In this document: positions 25,207 to 34,473 of the stretch, one piece after another
Position numbering within the stretch: position 1 is the first letter of the stretch
Layout of the letters: every line of letters begins with the position of its first letter
Program-made: the position numbers and the translations under genes
Origin: an uncultured Calothrix sp.
Lineage (GTDB): Bacteria; Cyanobacteriota; Cyanobacteriia; Cyanobacteriales; Nostocaceae
Direction of reading: 5' to 3'
Assembly (NCBI GenBank): GCA_937973965.1
Contig: CALJJQ010000164.1
Location: 1 to 34,785, forward strand
DNA length: 34,785 bases
Notes under the pieces: model-generated
Told to the model about the DNA's origin: nothing
What the model saw: only the letters and a program-made list of their open reading frames with translations
Database searches by the model: none

Positions 25207-26163
25207 CTAACTATAAAGTGTGCCAGTGTTGATTACAGGTTGAGCGGTTTGCTCGGATGTTAAAACAACCAACAGATTATTAATCATAGAGGCTTTGCGT
25301 TCATCGTCCAAGTCTAGGGTCTGTTCATGACTCAAACGGTTGAGAGCTTCGTTGACAATCCCCACTGCTCCTTCCACAATTTGTCGTCGTGCTTCAATTA
25401 ATGCTTTGGCTTGTTGTCGTCGTAACATCATTTGGGCAATTTCCGGTGCGTAGGCTAGGTGGGAAAGTCGTGCTTCTAATACTTCTACTCCTGTCACCTG
25501 CAAACGAGCTTGTAGTTCCCTTTGTAGTGCTTGGGCGATTTCATCGGGTATCCCCCGTAAAGAAGGGGTTTCTTCGCCATCTGGTGCATTGGAGGTGTCG
25601 TAGGGATAACGAATTGCTAAGGCTCTGATGGCTGTTTCGCTTTGAATGGCAACAAATTCCTGGTAGTCATCCACTGCAAATTGGGATTTGGCTGAATCTA
25701 CTACTTGCCAAACTACCACTGCGGCTATTTCAATGGGACTCCCTTCTGCATCATTCACTTTAATAATTTTACTATTAAAATTACGCACCCGTAAAGATAG
25801 TCTGAGCTTGCTTGCAAAGGGATTTGTCCACCAAAAACCAGCTTCACGCACCGTACCCATATATTTCCCAAATAATACCAACACTACGGCTTGATTTAGC
25901 TCAACACTGAAAAATCCCGAAATTGAAGGTATCACAATCACTAACAGGGTTGCTAATAACCAGGCGATCGCTTGTGCTGCTCCTTCCTCCCCCAATAGGT
26001 CGGTAATTTCTAAACCCCTCGCTAGTATAGCTTGCAAATTGTTGACGTTTTGCCAAATATACCACCCTCCCAATCCTGCGATCGCACTCAATACCCCTAA
26101 CATCACAAATCCATTGATTTTAAAGGCTGGGAATTCCTTGATTGTCGGCTTAATTGCATCCAT
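25207..26163 (-). CDS. SPFH/band-7 domain membrane protein
   Basis: The 318-residue protein has two N-terminal membrane segments (~18-38 and ~63-85). The SPFH domain runs from ~88 to ~270 ([49 protein letters not shown], the helix [32 protein letters not shown]). A basic helix rich in Arg/Ala/Gln ([20 protein letters not shown]) follows. SPFH proteins of the stomatin/flotillin class oligomerise and organise membrane microdomains or hold proteases. The stop is 8 bases upstream of the Arc gene. Expression control is unknown. Confidence 0.9.
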   Translation of the reverse strand: MDAIKPTIKEFPAFKINGFVMLGVLSAIAGLGGWYIWQNVNNLQAILARGLEITDLLGEEGAAQAIAWLLATLLVIVIPSISGFFSVELNQAVVLVLFGKYMGTVREAGFWWTNPFASKLRLSLRVRNFNSKIIKVNDAEGSPIEIAAVVVWQVVDSAKSQFAVDDYQEFVAIQSETAIRALAIRYPYDTSNAPDGEETPSLRGIPDEIAQALQRELQARLQVTGVEVLEARLSHLAYAPEIAQMMLRRQQAKALIEARRQIVEGAVGIVNEALNRLSHEQTLDLDDERKASMINNLLVVLTSEQTAQPVINTGTLYS

Positions 26164-27051
26164 AAGGTTAATTATGATTTCAATGTGATATCACTATAGT
26201 ATCAAGAGAATCTGGATTTTGGGTTGAATGGAATATTTCCCCAAAAATCTATCGAATGATATGGTAGGGAGAGACGCGATATATCGCGTCTGTACGGGAG
26301 TAAGGCTTTGAGACGAATGAACGGTTGCGTTGTGGTTTTATGTTTAATTGCACCTACCCACTTAACTGATATTTGAGCTTCATGAGATTATCACAATCAA
26401 CACAACAAGTAAGAGCTATAAAGGTTAATTAAATAGCTAGCATGGGTTAGCGGAAATATCCAGACCATTTATCAGGTGACTATGCTCTGCGTGGTCACTC
26501 AGTGAATATACATCTTATCTGATGACTATGTTCTGCGTGGTCACTCAGTGAATATACATCTTATCTGATGACTATGCTCTGCGTGGTCACTCACACGAGA
26601 CTGGAGTCTCACACCCTTGGACTCCCACGCGGAGCATGGAAACGAGGAAAAACTGAGGTGAACACCGATAAAACATCTCAATTTGCAAGAGTCAAAACCC
26701 AAGAATATATACGCAAGGTCCGATTAGTCTATATTTACCAACGAGGAATAATATTTTAGAGATTATTTGAAAAGTCGCTTGTAATACTTCTTCCGGGTCT
26801 ATCGTATAAGTGTTGAGGGGTTATTGGTAGTTACTTTAGCATCGAAAAAGGTTTACTCGAGAGCGCTACAGCGCAACTACGTACCTTTTTCATTTATCAA
26901 AATTAGTGCGGTAGACTACTACTCGCTCTCAACCCGCGTTTCTCACAAAACTGAAAAACTCACAGGGAGTGGGGATTAGAAGGAAAATCAATCCGTTAAT
27001 CAAGGCTTACCACTGACTCTCTCAATCCAAAATCTAAAATCCAAAATCTCT
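26164..27051. other. 888-base gene-free spacer rich in repeats
   Basis: I find no gene. The spacer contains a perfect agacgcgatatatcgcgtct palindrome (26272-26291), a 46-base tandem array (26478-26592), and GAGACTGGAGTCTC at ~26596-26609. It also has a CCACGCGGAGCATGG element and a 9-bp inverted repeat, GAAAAAGGT (26844-26852) with ACCTTTTTC (26883-26891). The 63-codon frame at 26568-26759 runs through these repeats and looks accidental. The region reads as an accumulation site of dispersed repeats. Confidence 0.6.
26478..26592. repeat. 46-base tandem repeat, two and a half copies
   Basis: Units start at 26478, 26524 and 26570 with a period of exactly 46 bases (GACTATGCTCTGCGTGGTCA as the core, followed by CTCAGTGAATATACATCTTA). 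Only one base differs between the first two copies in the core, and the third is cut short. A single related copy lies at 24560. There are no unique spacers, so it is not a CRISPR array. Confidence 0.8.
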
Positions 27052-27822
27052 TTAGTTTCTTCTTCTTGCGGTGGGTTGACTAGGGGTACAAACACTAGCA
27101 ACAAATTCCTCCCGTTTCTGTAAAAAAGCGGGGGAAGGATTTTCTACTTCACTGATAATTTGGAGTGCATCGGACCAAGCATTAAATGTACCTGTTTCCG
27201 TTTGATGCTGAATTTGATAGTTGAGGAAATACTCGGCTTTTTTCTGTGCGATCACCTCAGCAGAAGCGCGATCGCCTTTGAGTTTTTGTTCTATTGCTTG
27301 CAGTTCCGTGGAAATTTTTTGTCGCTCTTGATGGGGGAGAATTTGGAAAGTGAACCAATTGCTGCTAGTTTTGCCGACTAATTGCCATTGATAGAGTTTA
27401 CCCGCTTCTAAAGGTTGGGGTGCGGTGTAAGCTAATTTTTGAGCAGAAATATCCACATCCTGTTTCCAGATGATAGCTTGGGTATCGTAATCCCGTACTA
27501 CTAACTGCATCTGTTCTGGTTTACCTTGATAATTCCAGAGAAATACGGGTTTTTTGTGCCAAATTTTATAGGTATCGACTAAACCAGGTGCGATCGCGCA
27601 AAAACCAGCACTGGTACGGGAGATATTGCGTCTTCTGGGACGACGTTCCCAAAATGAGGCAATAAACCCAGTGAAGTTTTGGGAAATCAGCTGGGGTGTT
27701 TTTGCGGAAATATTCAATGCGGATGTGTGATTTATTCCCAGGGAGATGGTTGTCACCGTCATCAAAGGGAGTAAAGACGAACTCAAAAGGGTTTTGTAAA
27801 AGCGACGCTGATTGCTAGACAT
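27052..27822 (-). CDS. Secreted CHAT-associated protein (DUF928-like)
   Basis: The 256-residue protein has a signal segment (LLSSSLLPLMTVTTISLGIN). An Arg-rich linker follows (FWERRPRRRNISRT), then a beta-sandwich-like domain from ~72 (CAIAPGLVDTYKIWHKKPVF, LWNYQGKPEQMQLVVRDYDT, AGKLYQWQLVGK). A helical tail occupies 165-250. The layout recalls cyanobacterial DUF928 proteins that accompany CHAT genes, but the match is partial and I hold it loosely. Its ATG overlaps the end of the CHAT-CHASE2 gene by 8 bases (ATGTCTAG), a strong sign of translational coupling. It may be a periplasmic ligand-binding or substrate partner. Confidence 0.8.
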   Translation of the reverse strand: MSSNQRRFYKTLLSSSLLPLMTVTTISLGINHTSALNISAKTPQLISQNFTGFIASFWERRPRRRNISRTSAGFCAIAPGLVDTYKIWHKKPVFLWNYQGKPEQMQLVVRDYDTQAIIWKQDVDISAQKLAYTAPQPLEAGKLYQWQLVGKTSSNWFTFQILPHQERQKISTELQAIEQKLKGDRASAEVIAQKKAEYFLNYQIQHQTETGTFNAWSDALQIISEVENPSPAFLQKREEFVASVCTPSQPTARRRN

Positions 27823-30241
27823 GGGTTTTTCTCCTTGTCGCGGATATGATGTAGGTTAAAAATACGGATGTAGGTAATAACCAGGGCAATAACACAGCTG
27901 ATGATATATACAGTTGCAAAGACGCAATTCCGTAAATGCTGCTAAAAGCGATCGCAGCGAGGATGATTTGGGTACGGTGTTGGGATGTCCACTTCGGTTG
28001 ACGTTTGAGGAGGAAAAAGGTGGTTTTACCAAAAATGATAGCGACTCCAATCATCCACAGATTGGGGATGGGAATTACCATCCTCCGATTGAGGAAATGA
28101 TGGGTCATATAGGCTAAAAATTCTCCCCCGGTGAGGTATCTTTGTTTACTTTGATTTTGCATTGCCCAATATTGGGTTGCGGAGGGTGCGATGGAGTAAT
28201 CTGCTTTATTTTTACTAGTTCCTAAACGCTCATCACTACCACTGGCTATCAAGACAATTTGTTCGGGTATCAGGGGAAACTTGTTATTACTGGGATTTTC
28301 GATGATTTGCCAAGCGGGTATTTTTGTATATACTTGACTGGGTGGGATGGAGAAGTCGATTAGGGGACGAATTCCCATGAATTCATGGTTTTTGAGAATT
28401 GCTCCTGTCCTTCCCTGGGTTGGTTTTTTGCGGGCGATCGCATCAAAAAATTCTGCCCGGAGGTTAGTTGTCCGGTTCAGATTTGGTTGGGGAAGTCCTT
28501 CGATTTCCCGATTTGCAGATTGCACTAAAGCCATTAGATAGGAAATGGGACAAGCTTGACGACAATCCCCATCGGGATACTCCACTTGGTAATGGTAAGC
28601 GTCTGTGTACCCCTGCAATGTCCAATCCCATTTATTAATACCAATTGCTTCATTGGTTCCCACTTCCCGGGTGGGTTCTAAAACTGCTCCCAAAATTAAC
28701 CAGATATTTTCATCCACTGCTTTACGGACTGCTGCTCCTAAGTTCTCGTCTCCCCCCGGTTGGGGTGTGTCAAAGGTGTAGTCTATCCCCACGATTTTGG
28801 CGTTCAGTTTCCGGGTGTTATCCAGGATTTTACCGAGATAACTTCGATCCATTGGTAAAAGTTGACTGTCCTTTAATTTCGCGCGATAGATGGATTCCGT
28901 GTCGATTTCGATTAAAGCTACCGGAGGAACTTCGTCATTGGGAATTTGACTTGTTAGGTTACGGTAAACCGCTTGGGTGAGAATGCGTCCATCTTCCAGC
29001 AACATTTCTACCGGAGCTAGTAGGGCTAACAGTACTGTTGCGGTGAGAATGGCTGCTTCCGTAAAGTTTGGTAAACCTTGACGTAGTTTATCCTTCCACC
29101 GAATTGGTTTGATTTGATATAGATCCGCACCAGGGTGACAAAATAGGGATGGTACCAGGTACGCGGAAGGGTAGGTATGGCTTTTTTCCATCCGCAGGTA
29201 CTGCTTGGCTTCTGTCACTGCTGCGTATAAATCCAGGTTACGACCTAATGCTTGTAAAAAGTGGACTAAAAAGTCCTCTGCAACGCGGTTGTGAATCGGT
29301 TCCCGCATCACCACCACCTGACTAAAACCCAGATCAATCAAAGATTGGGCAATATTCAGACCTTTGCAGGAGTTAAAGATGGCTACCTGTAAACCCCGTT
29401 GTCTTGCGGTTGTTAGTTGGGGAGCAATTTCCTTAATCGAGATGGAAACCCCCGGAGCAACCCCTAATTCTCCCCCGGTTAATTCAGTTTCGTTACTGTG
29501 TCCAGCAAAAAACAGGATATCCCAACCCCGTTCATCGGCGATCGCCTCCACAATATCTGTGATCACCTCATTTGCTGTTTGCTGCGGTTGCCAACCCACA
29601 AATTTCACTTCGGCAATTTTTTCCAGGGATTTAATGCTTTTGCGTTCAGCTTCAAAGTTTAAACCACTATCATCACCCAAAATTGCCAGGATTCTGGTTT
29701 TACCCCGGAGTGACTTCTTGCTACCACTGGCATTGGCTGCTATATTTAAGGGAGTACGAATAATTTTTATCGCTCCCATACTGGCAAATTCACTCCCTAA
29801 TTCCCAAGCTTCCCAAGGTAAGCGATCAATTTCCATCGGTGTGCAGGTCAAGCTGATTTGAATTGTCTGTTCTTCCCCCGAGTTGATGATGGTTAGCAAT
29901 TCCTGACTTGCTTGGGCAATTCTGGCTCGAATTTCGTATAATTCTGCACTCCGTAACCAGCGATGAAACTCGTACATTAACTTTGTTTCCGCCTTGACTA
30001 GTTCGGCGTGCCAATCGATATTTAAGTTGGCAACACCACCCCCCACAGTTCGTCCGCGCATTTGTTCTGATTTGTAAAAATTCAGATACGCACATTCCCA
30101 CTCTTTGTATAACTGGGTCAAGGTGGCTGGATAGTTAACCTGCGAGGCTAATCTTTGTCCTTCACCCCAGGACAACTCAAATAAACATGTTTGTTCAACT
30201 TTTTGAACTTTAAGATTAAAAATATGCGGACAGCTTTCCAT
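27815..30241 (-). CDS. CHAT (caspase-like) protease fused to a CHASE2 sensor domain
   Basis: Of 808 residues, ~1-120 form an N-terminal helical region (LTQLYKEWECAYLNFYKS). The CHAT domain covers ~125-375, with the caspase-like dyad His248 (FFAGHSNETE) and Cys292 (AIFNSCKGLN). A membrane helix at ~394-414 leads to an extracytoplasmic CHASE2 domain at ~415-700 (VALIEIDTESIYRAKLKDSQ, LLPMDRSYLG, AKIVGIDYTFDTPQPGGDEN, GRTGAILKNHEFMGIRPLID). Three transmembrane helices lie at ~725-745, 758-778 and 781-801. The protein should sense an outside signal through CHASE2 and respond with cytoplasmic CHAT proteolysis. The target is unknown. It lies downstream of the sigma-like and DUF1822 genes and is coupled to the secreted-protein gene. 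Confidence 0.92.
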   Translation of the reverse strand: MESCPHIFNLKVQKVEQTCLFELSWGEGQRLASQVNYPATLTQLYKEWECAYLNFYKSEQMRGRTVGGGVANLNIDWHAELVKAETKLMYEFHRWLRSAELYEIRARIAQASQELLTIINSGEEQTIQISLTCTPMEIDRLPWEAWELGSEFASMGAIKIIRTPLNIAANASGSKKSLRGKTRILAILGDDSGLNFEAERKSIKSLEKIAEVKFVGWQPQQTANEVITDIVEAIADERGWDILFFAGHSNETELTGGELGVAPGVSISIKEIAPQLTTARQRGLQVAIFNSCKGLNIAQSLIDLGFSQVVVMREPIHNRVAEDFLVHFLQALGRNLDLYAAVTEAKQYLRMEKSHTYPSAYLVPSLFCHPGADLYQIKPIRWKDKLRQGLPNFTEAAILTATVLLALLAPVEMLLEDGRILTQAVYRNLTSQIPNDEVPPVALIEIDTESIYRAKLKDSQLLPMDRSYLGKILDNTRKLNAKIVGIDYTFDTPQPGGDENLGAAVRKAVDENIWLILGAVLEPTREVGTNEAIGINKWDWTLQGYTDAYHYQVEYPDGDCRQACPISYLMALVQSANREIEGLPQPNLNRTTNLRAEFFDAIARKKPTQGRTGAILKNHEFMGIRPLIDFSIPPSQVYTKIPAWQIIENPSNNKFPLIPEQIVLIASGSDERLGTSKNKADYSIAPSATQYWAMQNQSKQRYLTGGEFLAYMTHHFLNRRMVIPIPNLWMIGVAIIFGKTTFFLLKRQPKWTSQHRTQIILAAIAFSSIYGIASLQLYISSAVLLPWLLPTSVFLTYIISATRRKTHV

Positions 30242-30964
30242 AGTCTATCATCTCGCAGGCTTTTTGATGCTTGTTAATCTACTGGTTGATTATTAAGAAT
30301 CAATATGATTGTTTACAATAGTTCATGCGATGTTGGATTATCTGGATATTGAGCGAGTAAGGTATTGATTTTCTTGCTACTCCCTACTCAAAACCAAGTT
30401 GTAGGGATTTGGTAGATGGGATGACCCTGTGAATGTAGGTTAGGATGAGCATCCTATTCAGGATGTTTTCAAAGTTTAATATAAATTGCTGCTAATTAGT
30501 TCACTATTAACAATACCTGTAACAATTCCTCCTGTATCGTGTTATGAAGTATCTAAAAATACATCCAAGTATAATATTTGATTATGAATAATCATCAAAT
30601 CCTGGGTATTTGATTCCTGTGGTTCAAGAATGTCATAGACATCACCTGTCTCTAGCTGGAACCAGAATTGGATTTAATTGCTGCTCAATGATTTTCACCT
30701 GAGATAAAAAAGGTGAAACTATCCCACTAAATTTTTGATACATATTCTTCCCCTACTTCCCGTCAGGTATCAGCTCCAAAGTAAAACGGTATAAAACCTA
30801 AATTTTGCCTGGGGTGAGAAGTCGGATTTTTCTCCAGAGTTTGGTTTTCTGCAAGAAAGCCGACTTCTAGCAATATATCCATACCTAAAAAGCCGAATTA
30901 TGGGATACCGATAGTCATTTACTGATATCAAAGATGATTCAAATTCAAATAATCTAAAATCCCT
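30242..30964. repeat. 723-base spacer with an AGAAGTCGG inverted repeat
   Basis: AGAAGTCGG (30817-30825) pairs exactly with CCGACTTCT (30860-30868), a dispersed repeat type common in cyanobacteria. A smaller GGATGAGCATCC stem lies near 30441. There is no convincing gene. The promoter of the CHAT-CHASE2 gene, if it has its own, should lie between about 30245 and 30450. Confidence 0.55.
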
Positions 30965-32266
30965 TCATTCTAATTCCAACCCAAAGGGAGGGATATCAAA
31001 AGTAAATTGTTGATCAACAGTGACTTTGACCCAAAAATGTTCACCGATATTTCCAATTACTTGGGCGAACAAAACTCCTCTACTTGTATCAAATAAAGAC
31101 TCATTAAACAAAGATTGGTTTTCATCTTTAATTTCTAATTGTAATGTTTTTGGCATAGGTGTACCAGGTTGTCCACCTAGAGCAACTAATAATAACCATT
31201 CTGGATTTTCATCGGTTTCCGAAATAATCCAGGTAATGGCATAGAAACGAATACAACCAGACTCACATTCTAAATCCCGAAATGCACCCCTTGCATGAGC
31301 GGGAATATGCACTCCCTCAGCTTCTAAACTGGAACGGATTTGGTCAAAATTATCGTTAATCAGTCTTAAGGAACGCATGGGTGCAGGAGATAAACTGGGT
31401 GTATTCATCAACATCCAACCTAACTCTTGAGTTGCGATGTCAATGCGATCGCGTAGCCATAATCCCACATTAATTAAAGGTTGATTAATGAGACTTTTAG
31501 CTGTATCAAGCCAATACTGTAATAGTTCTGGCTGACTGAAAAACACTCTCGCGTCAGCGATACTCAATATTTGCCAGGGATTTTTTTTGGCTAATAAGGA
31601 CTTGTTCTCAGTAATTTTTTGCCGTACACCTCTGACCTCGGCTTCTGAAACAGATGTTAATTGGGGTAAGGAGATAGCATCTGGTTGTAAACAGCGTAAG
31701 TTTAATAATAAAGCATTTGCATCCCCATTAAACCAACTTTGTTCAATCCGATAATTCCAATCAGTTTCAATTTTTAAATCTTCCCTTTCTCGCTGCGAGC
31801 AAAATTGCTCATAGGTCATAAAACCAGCAAATGCAACTTGGGAACTTTCCTCTTCCACCTGCATTAAAATATAAAAATGGGCTGCCAAATTCGGAATATC
31901 AAAAACAGCAAAAGGTAGACTATGTTGACGACTAAAATTGCTAGCATTTAGCACACAAACCCGGAAATCACCAACTTGAATATGGCATCCAGCAGCCAAA
32001 ATATTCCCATAGATAGGTTGCCAAATTGTTGCGTGATTGATATCAGTTGTTAAATCGGGAGCGCGTTCTGCCAACCAATCAGCAAAACCCAGTACAGCTA
32101 AACTATTGACATATACTTGCCAACGTTGTTGGAGATGAATCACATCTTTGCTATTATTTGCTGCGAGCTGACATCGTTCTGGGGATAACTCGGTGTAAGC
32201 TGGATTGAGAGCGTACCAGTCGAGTAATTCCGTGACATCTAAGTTAGTTAAAGGTTGGTCAATCAT
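30965..32266 (-). CDS. DUF1822 family protein
   Basis: The 433-residue soluble protein matches the DUF1822 family, known mainly from cyanobacteria: an N-terminal helical region with LSPERCQLAANNSKDVIHLQ and RWQVYVNSLAVLGFADWLAE, a barrel-like middle (QVGDFRVCVLNASNF), and a C-terminal domain beginning INVGLWLRDRIDIATQELGW. A late beta-rich part (IRFYAITWIISETDENPEWL, then LLVALGGQPGTPMPKTLQLE) ends in IPPFGLELE. No catalytic motif can be named. Genes of this family are typically found between a sigma-like gene and CHAT/CHASE2 genes, exactly the order here, so it is likely a component of that pathway. Confidence 0.9.
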   Translation of the reverse strand: MIDQPLTNLDVTELLDWYALNPAYTELSPERCQLAANNSKDVIHLQQRWQVYVNSLAVLGFADWLAERAPDLTTDINHATIWQPIYGNILAAGCHIQVGDFRVCVLNASNFSRQHSLPFAVFDIPNLAAHFYILMQVEEESSQVAFAGFMTYEQFCSQREREDLKIETDWNYRIEQSWFNGDANALLLNLRCLQPDAISLPQLTSVSEAEVRGVRQKITENKSLLAKKNPWQILSIADARVFFSQPELLQYWLDTAKSLINQPLINVGLWLRDRIDIATQELGWMLMNTPSLSPAPMRSLRLINDNFDQIRSSLEAEGVHIPAHARGAFRDLECESGCIRFYAITWIISETDENPEWLLLVALGGQPGTPMPKTLQLEIKDENQSLFNESLFDTSRGVLFAQVIGNIGEHFWVKVTVDQQFTFDIPPFGLELE

Positions 32267-32412
32267 ATTAAGTTAGTTAAATCAGTTAGTCGTTGTTTGT
32301 CAGAGAATTTTTTTGGTACACCACATTCAGGACAGGAATCAGATGAGGGGATGGGTGTTTAACGGGGAATTATATAGTAAATTATTAATCGAAATTAATA
32401 CTGCTTTCCCAG

Positions 32413-33873
32413 TTATTTTGACCCTTTCCGTTCCTGGGATTGCAAATAATGACAGATTCGACGTGCAAGTAAACTGCGTAAGGGTTGGTTGCGAATGGGA
32501 TTTTTCGCTTCCGATTCATTTTCTTGAATTAAAGAGGAAATTTGCTCATCGAGGATTCCTTCTAGTTTTTGGTCTAAAGCTTGTAAACGGGATGAATCGG
32601 TGAAATTTTCAGCTAGTTCTAAAATCCGCGATCGCAAACTCAATAATAAATTTTGCCGGATATCAGCCCTTAAGTCATTTAATTTTAATAATCTGGTGAC
32701 TTCATACTGTTTTTTCAAACCGATTAGGGGTGCAATTTGACTCATGGATTGACCTTGACAATGGAATAAATGCAAAGCCGTAGTAAATTGCTGTTCCACC
32801 GTACCCCGTTTGCGTTGAATTTTCGCTTGTGCATCAGCTAAAACCTGAGCGATCGCCTCATCCAATGCTTGGGAAAATTGAGCTTGGTATAAGCGGATGA
32901 ATTCCACCTGTTCATCATCTTCTGTTGTCACCTGGGTTGCTTCCACCATTGGACGAATTTCCTCCCGGTCGAAGGAAACAGATGTGATCGCACCTCCCTG
33001 TGCAGCAATGCGGTATTGGCGTAATTTTAACGCAATTAACTGTAATTGTTTAAACACAGTATCTGGTGTAATCGATTTTCCCAAACGGGATTGGAAATCA
33101 TTAGCAATACGCGCTAACTGGTGGGTTGTGGGTGGTTGACACTTGAGCATTCCTCCAGCCATCCTTTGCTGTAAGCGGTCTTGACGATACACACCGTGGT
33201 AACTCACCAATAATTCACAAGCTTGTTCAATTTCCACCTGACTCAAACCAAATATTGTCGTTAAAATCCGCTGCAATTCCTTGGGATTAGTATCATTTAA
33301 CAAAGCCCAATCACTGACCAAGAACACACCATGTTGCAACAGAAACCGCTTCAACTCTGGATGCTGTTTCACATAACGACTCACCCAAGCACTCAAGGAA
33401 CCCTTAGTCGGGTCAAAAGTTTTGAGAATATTGGTAGCCAAGGATTGATAAGATGAATTACCCAAACCAGGGAAACCTTGTTGACTTCTATGGGTATTTA
33501 ACCAAGCACTTAGCTGTTGCGGTTGACGTACTGCTACCTCTAAAACCTCATCATCCAACACATACGGTAACAAGTCTTGATAGGTAAAACCATTTTTGCT
33601 GCCAAACTTCATCCCTAAATCCAAGCAAACCTGGTAAATCTGGTGCGAAACATAACACCGTAGACACAGTTCAGCCAAAAACTTGTCTTCCCGTTCTCCA
33701 TTTGCGTCATGTTGAATCTGCCATAAGTGACATTGTACCGTCACATCAGCAACATCATGTAAATCTGGAAAATGCCTCTGAAAATAGGTTTTGGCAACAG
33801 CAATCATCTCAACTCGGCGCTTACTTGTGGTATCTAATTTGACAAATTCCCAATATTTGGATGCAGAAGTCAC
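32413..33873 (-). CDS. Sigma-70-like transcription factor, divergent
   Basis: The 486-residue protein starts with GTG at 33873, preceded by AGGTGA. A region-2-like core is seen at ~145-205 (LATNILKTFDPTKGSLSAWV, then SRYVKQHPELKRFLLQHGVF and VSDWALLNDTNPKELQRIL), containing the sigma-like FDPxKGSLxxW pattern. A region-4-like helix-turn-helix lies at ~360-405 (TALHLFHCQGQSMSQIAPLI, GLKKQYEVTRLLKL). It is longer than ECF sigma factors and lacks a clear region 3. I take it as a divergent sigma-like factor of the cyanobacterial CHAT/DUF1822 neighbourhood, probably directing transcription of the linked genes or of a stress regulon. DUF1822 follows 146 bases downstream. Confidence 0.8.
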   Translation of the reverse strand: MTSASKYWEFVKLDTTSKRRVEMIAVAKTYFQRHFPDLHDVADVTVQCHLWQIQHDANGEREDKFLAELCLRCYVSHQIYQVCLDLGMKFGSKNGFTYQDLLPYVLDDEVLEVAVRQPQQLSAWLNTHRSQQGFPGLGNSSYQSLATNILKTFDPTKGSLSAWVSRYVKQHPELKRFLLQHGVFLVSDWALLNDTNPKELQRILTTIFGLSQVEIEQACELLVSYHGVYRQDRLQQRMAGGMLKCQPPTTHQLARIANDFQSRLGKSITPDTVFKQLQLIALKLRQYRIAAQGGAITSVSFDREEIRPMVEATQVTTEDDEQVEFIRLYQAQFSQALDEAIAQVLADAQAKIQRKRGTVEQQFTTALHLFHCQGQSMSQIAPLIGLKKQYEVTRLLKLNDLRADIRQNLLLSLRSRILELAENFTDSSRLQALDQKLEGILDEQISSLIQENESEAKNPIRNQPLRSLLARRICHYLQSQERKGSK

Positions 33874-34473
33874 GGAACTATCACCTAATCAACGCCATTA
33901 TTACCTCAATTTTTCCACCTCCTCTAGATAAATGCAATTTGTGATTACTTCACACCCCCCTTGGGTGCTATATATCTATATTTCCGAGGTTTGCTAACTC
34001 ATGCACAAATCAAAAAATAAATCTCCCTAAATTGGAAATGGAGAGTGGAGAGTAGAAATGAACTATTTAGATGCTTTGCGTCCAGTTATACTTCACACGC
34101 TGATCATAATATTTGCCTTTGAGTTTATTAATTTTGACCGTGTAAAGTATAAAGATACATGTTTAGCTATGCACAAGAGTCGATGGAGACTCACTAGAGA
34201 ATAGGGGAAAATAATAATAACTATTAGCTTTGCTGATTCAGGGGATGATTTTGCTGAATATTGAAGGAAATACTAATACTTTTAGCCTTCAGTTCATCCC
34301 GCATTTATGCAACGCCTAAATATTTTCTTGATTGCTAATATCAACATTGGACAGATGCTGCAAACCTTGGGAATTTGCGATCGCAGTTATTTCGCTGCTG
34401 TCTTTCGGAAAAATTGAGTGTGAATCCCAGTATTTATAATTTATCTATGAATTGAAGTAAAAACAGCATCATC
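33874..34473. other. 600-base spacer with little recognisable content
   Basis: This region contains the upstream sequence of the sigma-like gene. I see no strong palindrome and none of the dispersed families, apart from a purine-rich GGAGAGTGGAGAGTAG stretch at ~34040-34055 similar in style to the heptad tracts. A possible very short gene inside it is listed separately. Confidence 0.4.
34058..34204 (+). CDS. Possible 48-residue peptide
   Basis: An ATG at 34058 preceded by purine-rich GGAGAG sequences encodes MNYLDALRPVILHTLIIIFA, then FEFINFDRVKYKDTCLAMHK and a basic end. A short hydrophobic helix (ILHTLIIIFAFEF) could be membrane-inserted. The ribosome-binding-like sequence resembles the dispersed GGGAGTA tracts, and I recognise no homologue, so the frame may be accidental. 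Confidence 0.2.
   Translation: MNYLDALRPVILHTLIIIFAFEFINFDRVKYKDTCLAMHKSRWRLTRE

Noticed and set aside
26478-26592. Possible CRISPR array
   Set aside because: The units are direct tandem copies with no unique spacers, and no cas gene is in the window.
26568-26759. 63-codon frame in the repeat-rich spacer
   Set aside because: It starts inside the tandem repeat and crosses other repeats; the product has no recognisable domain.
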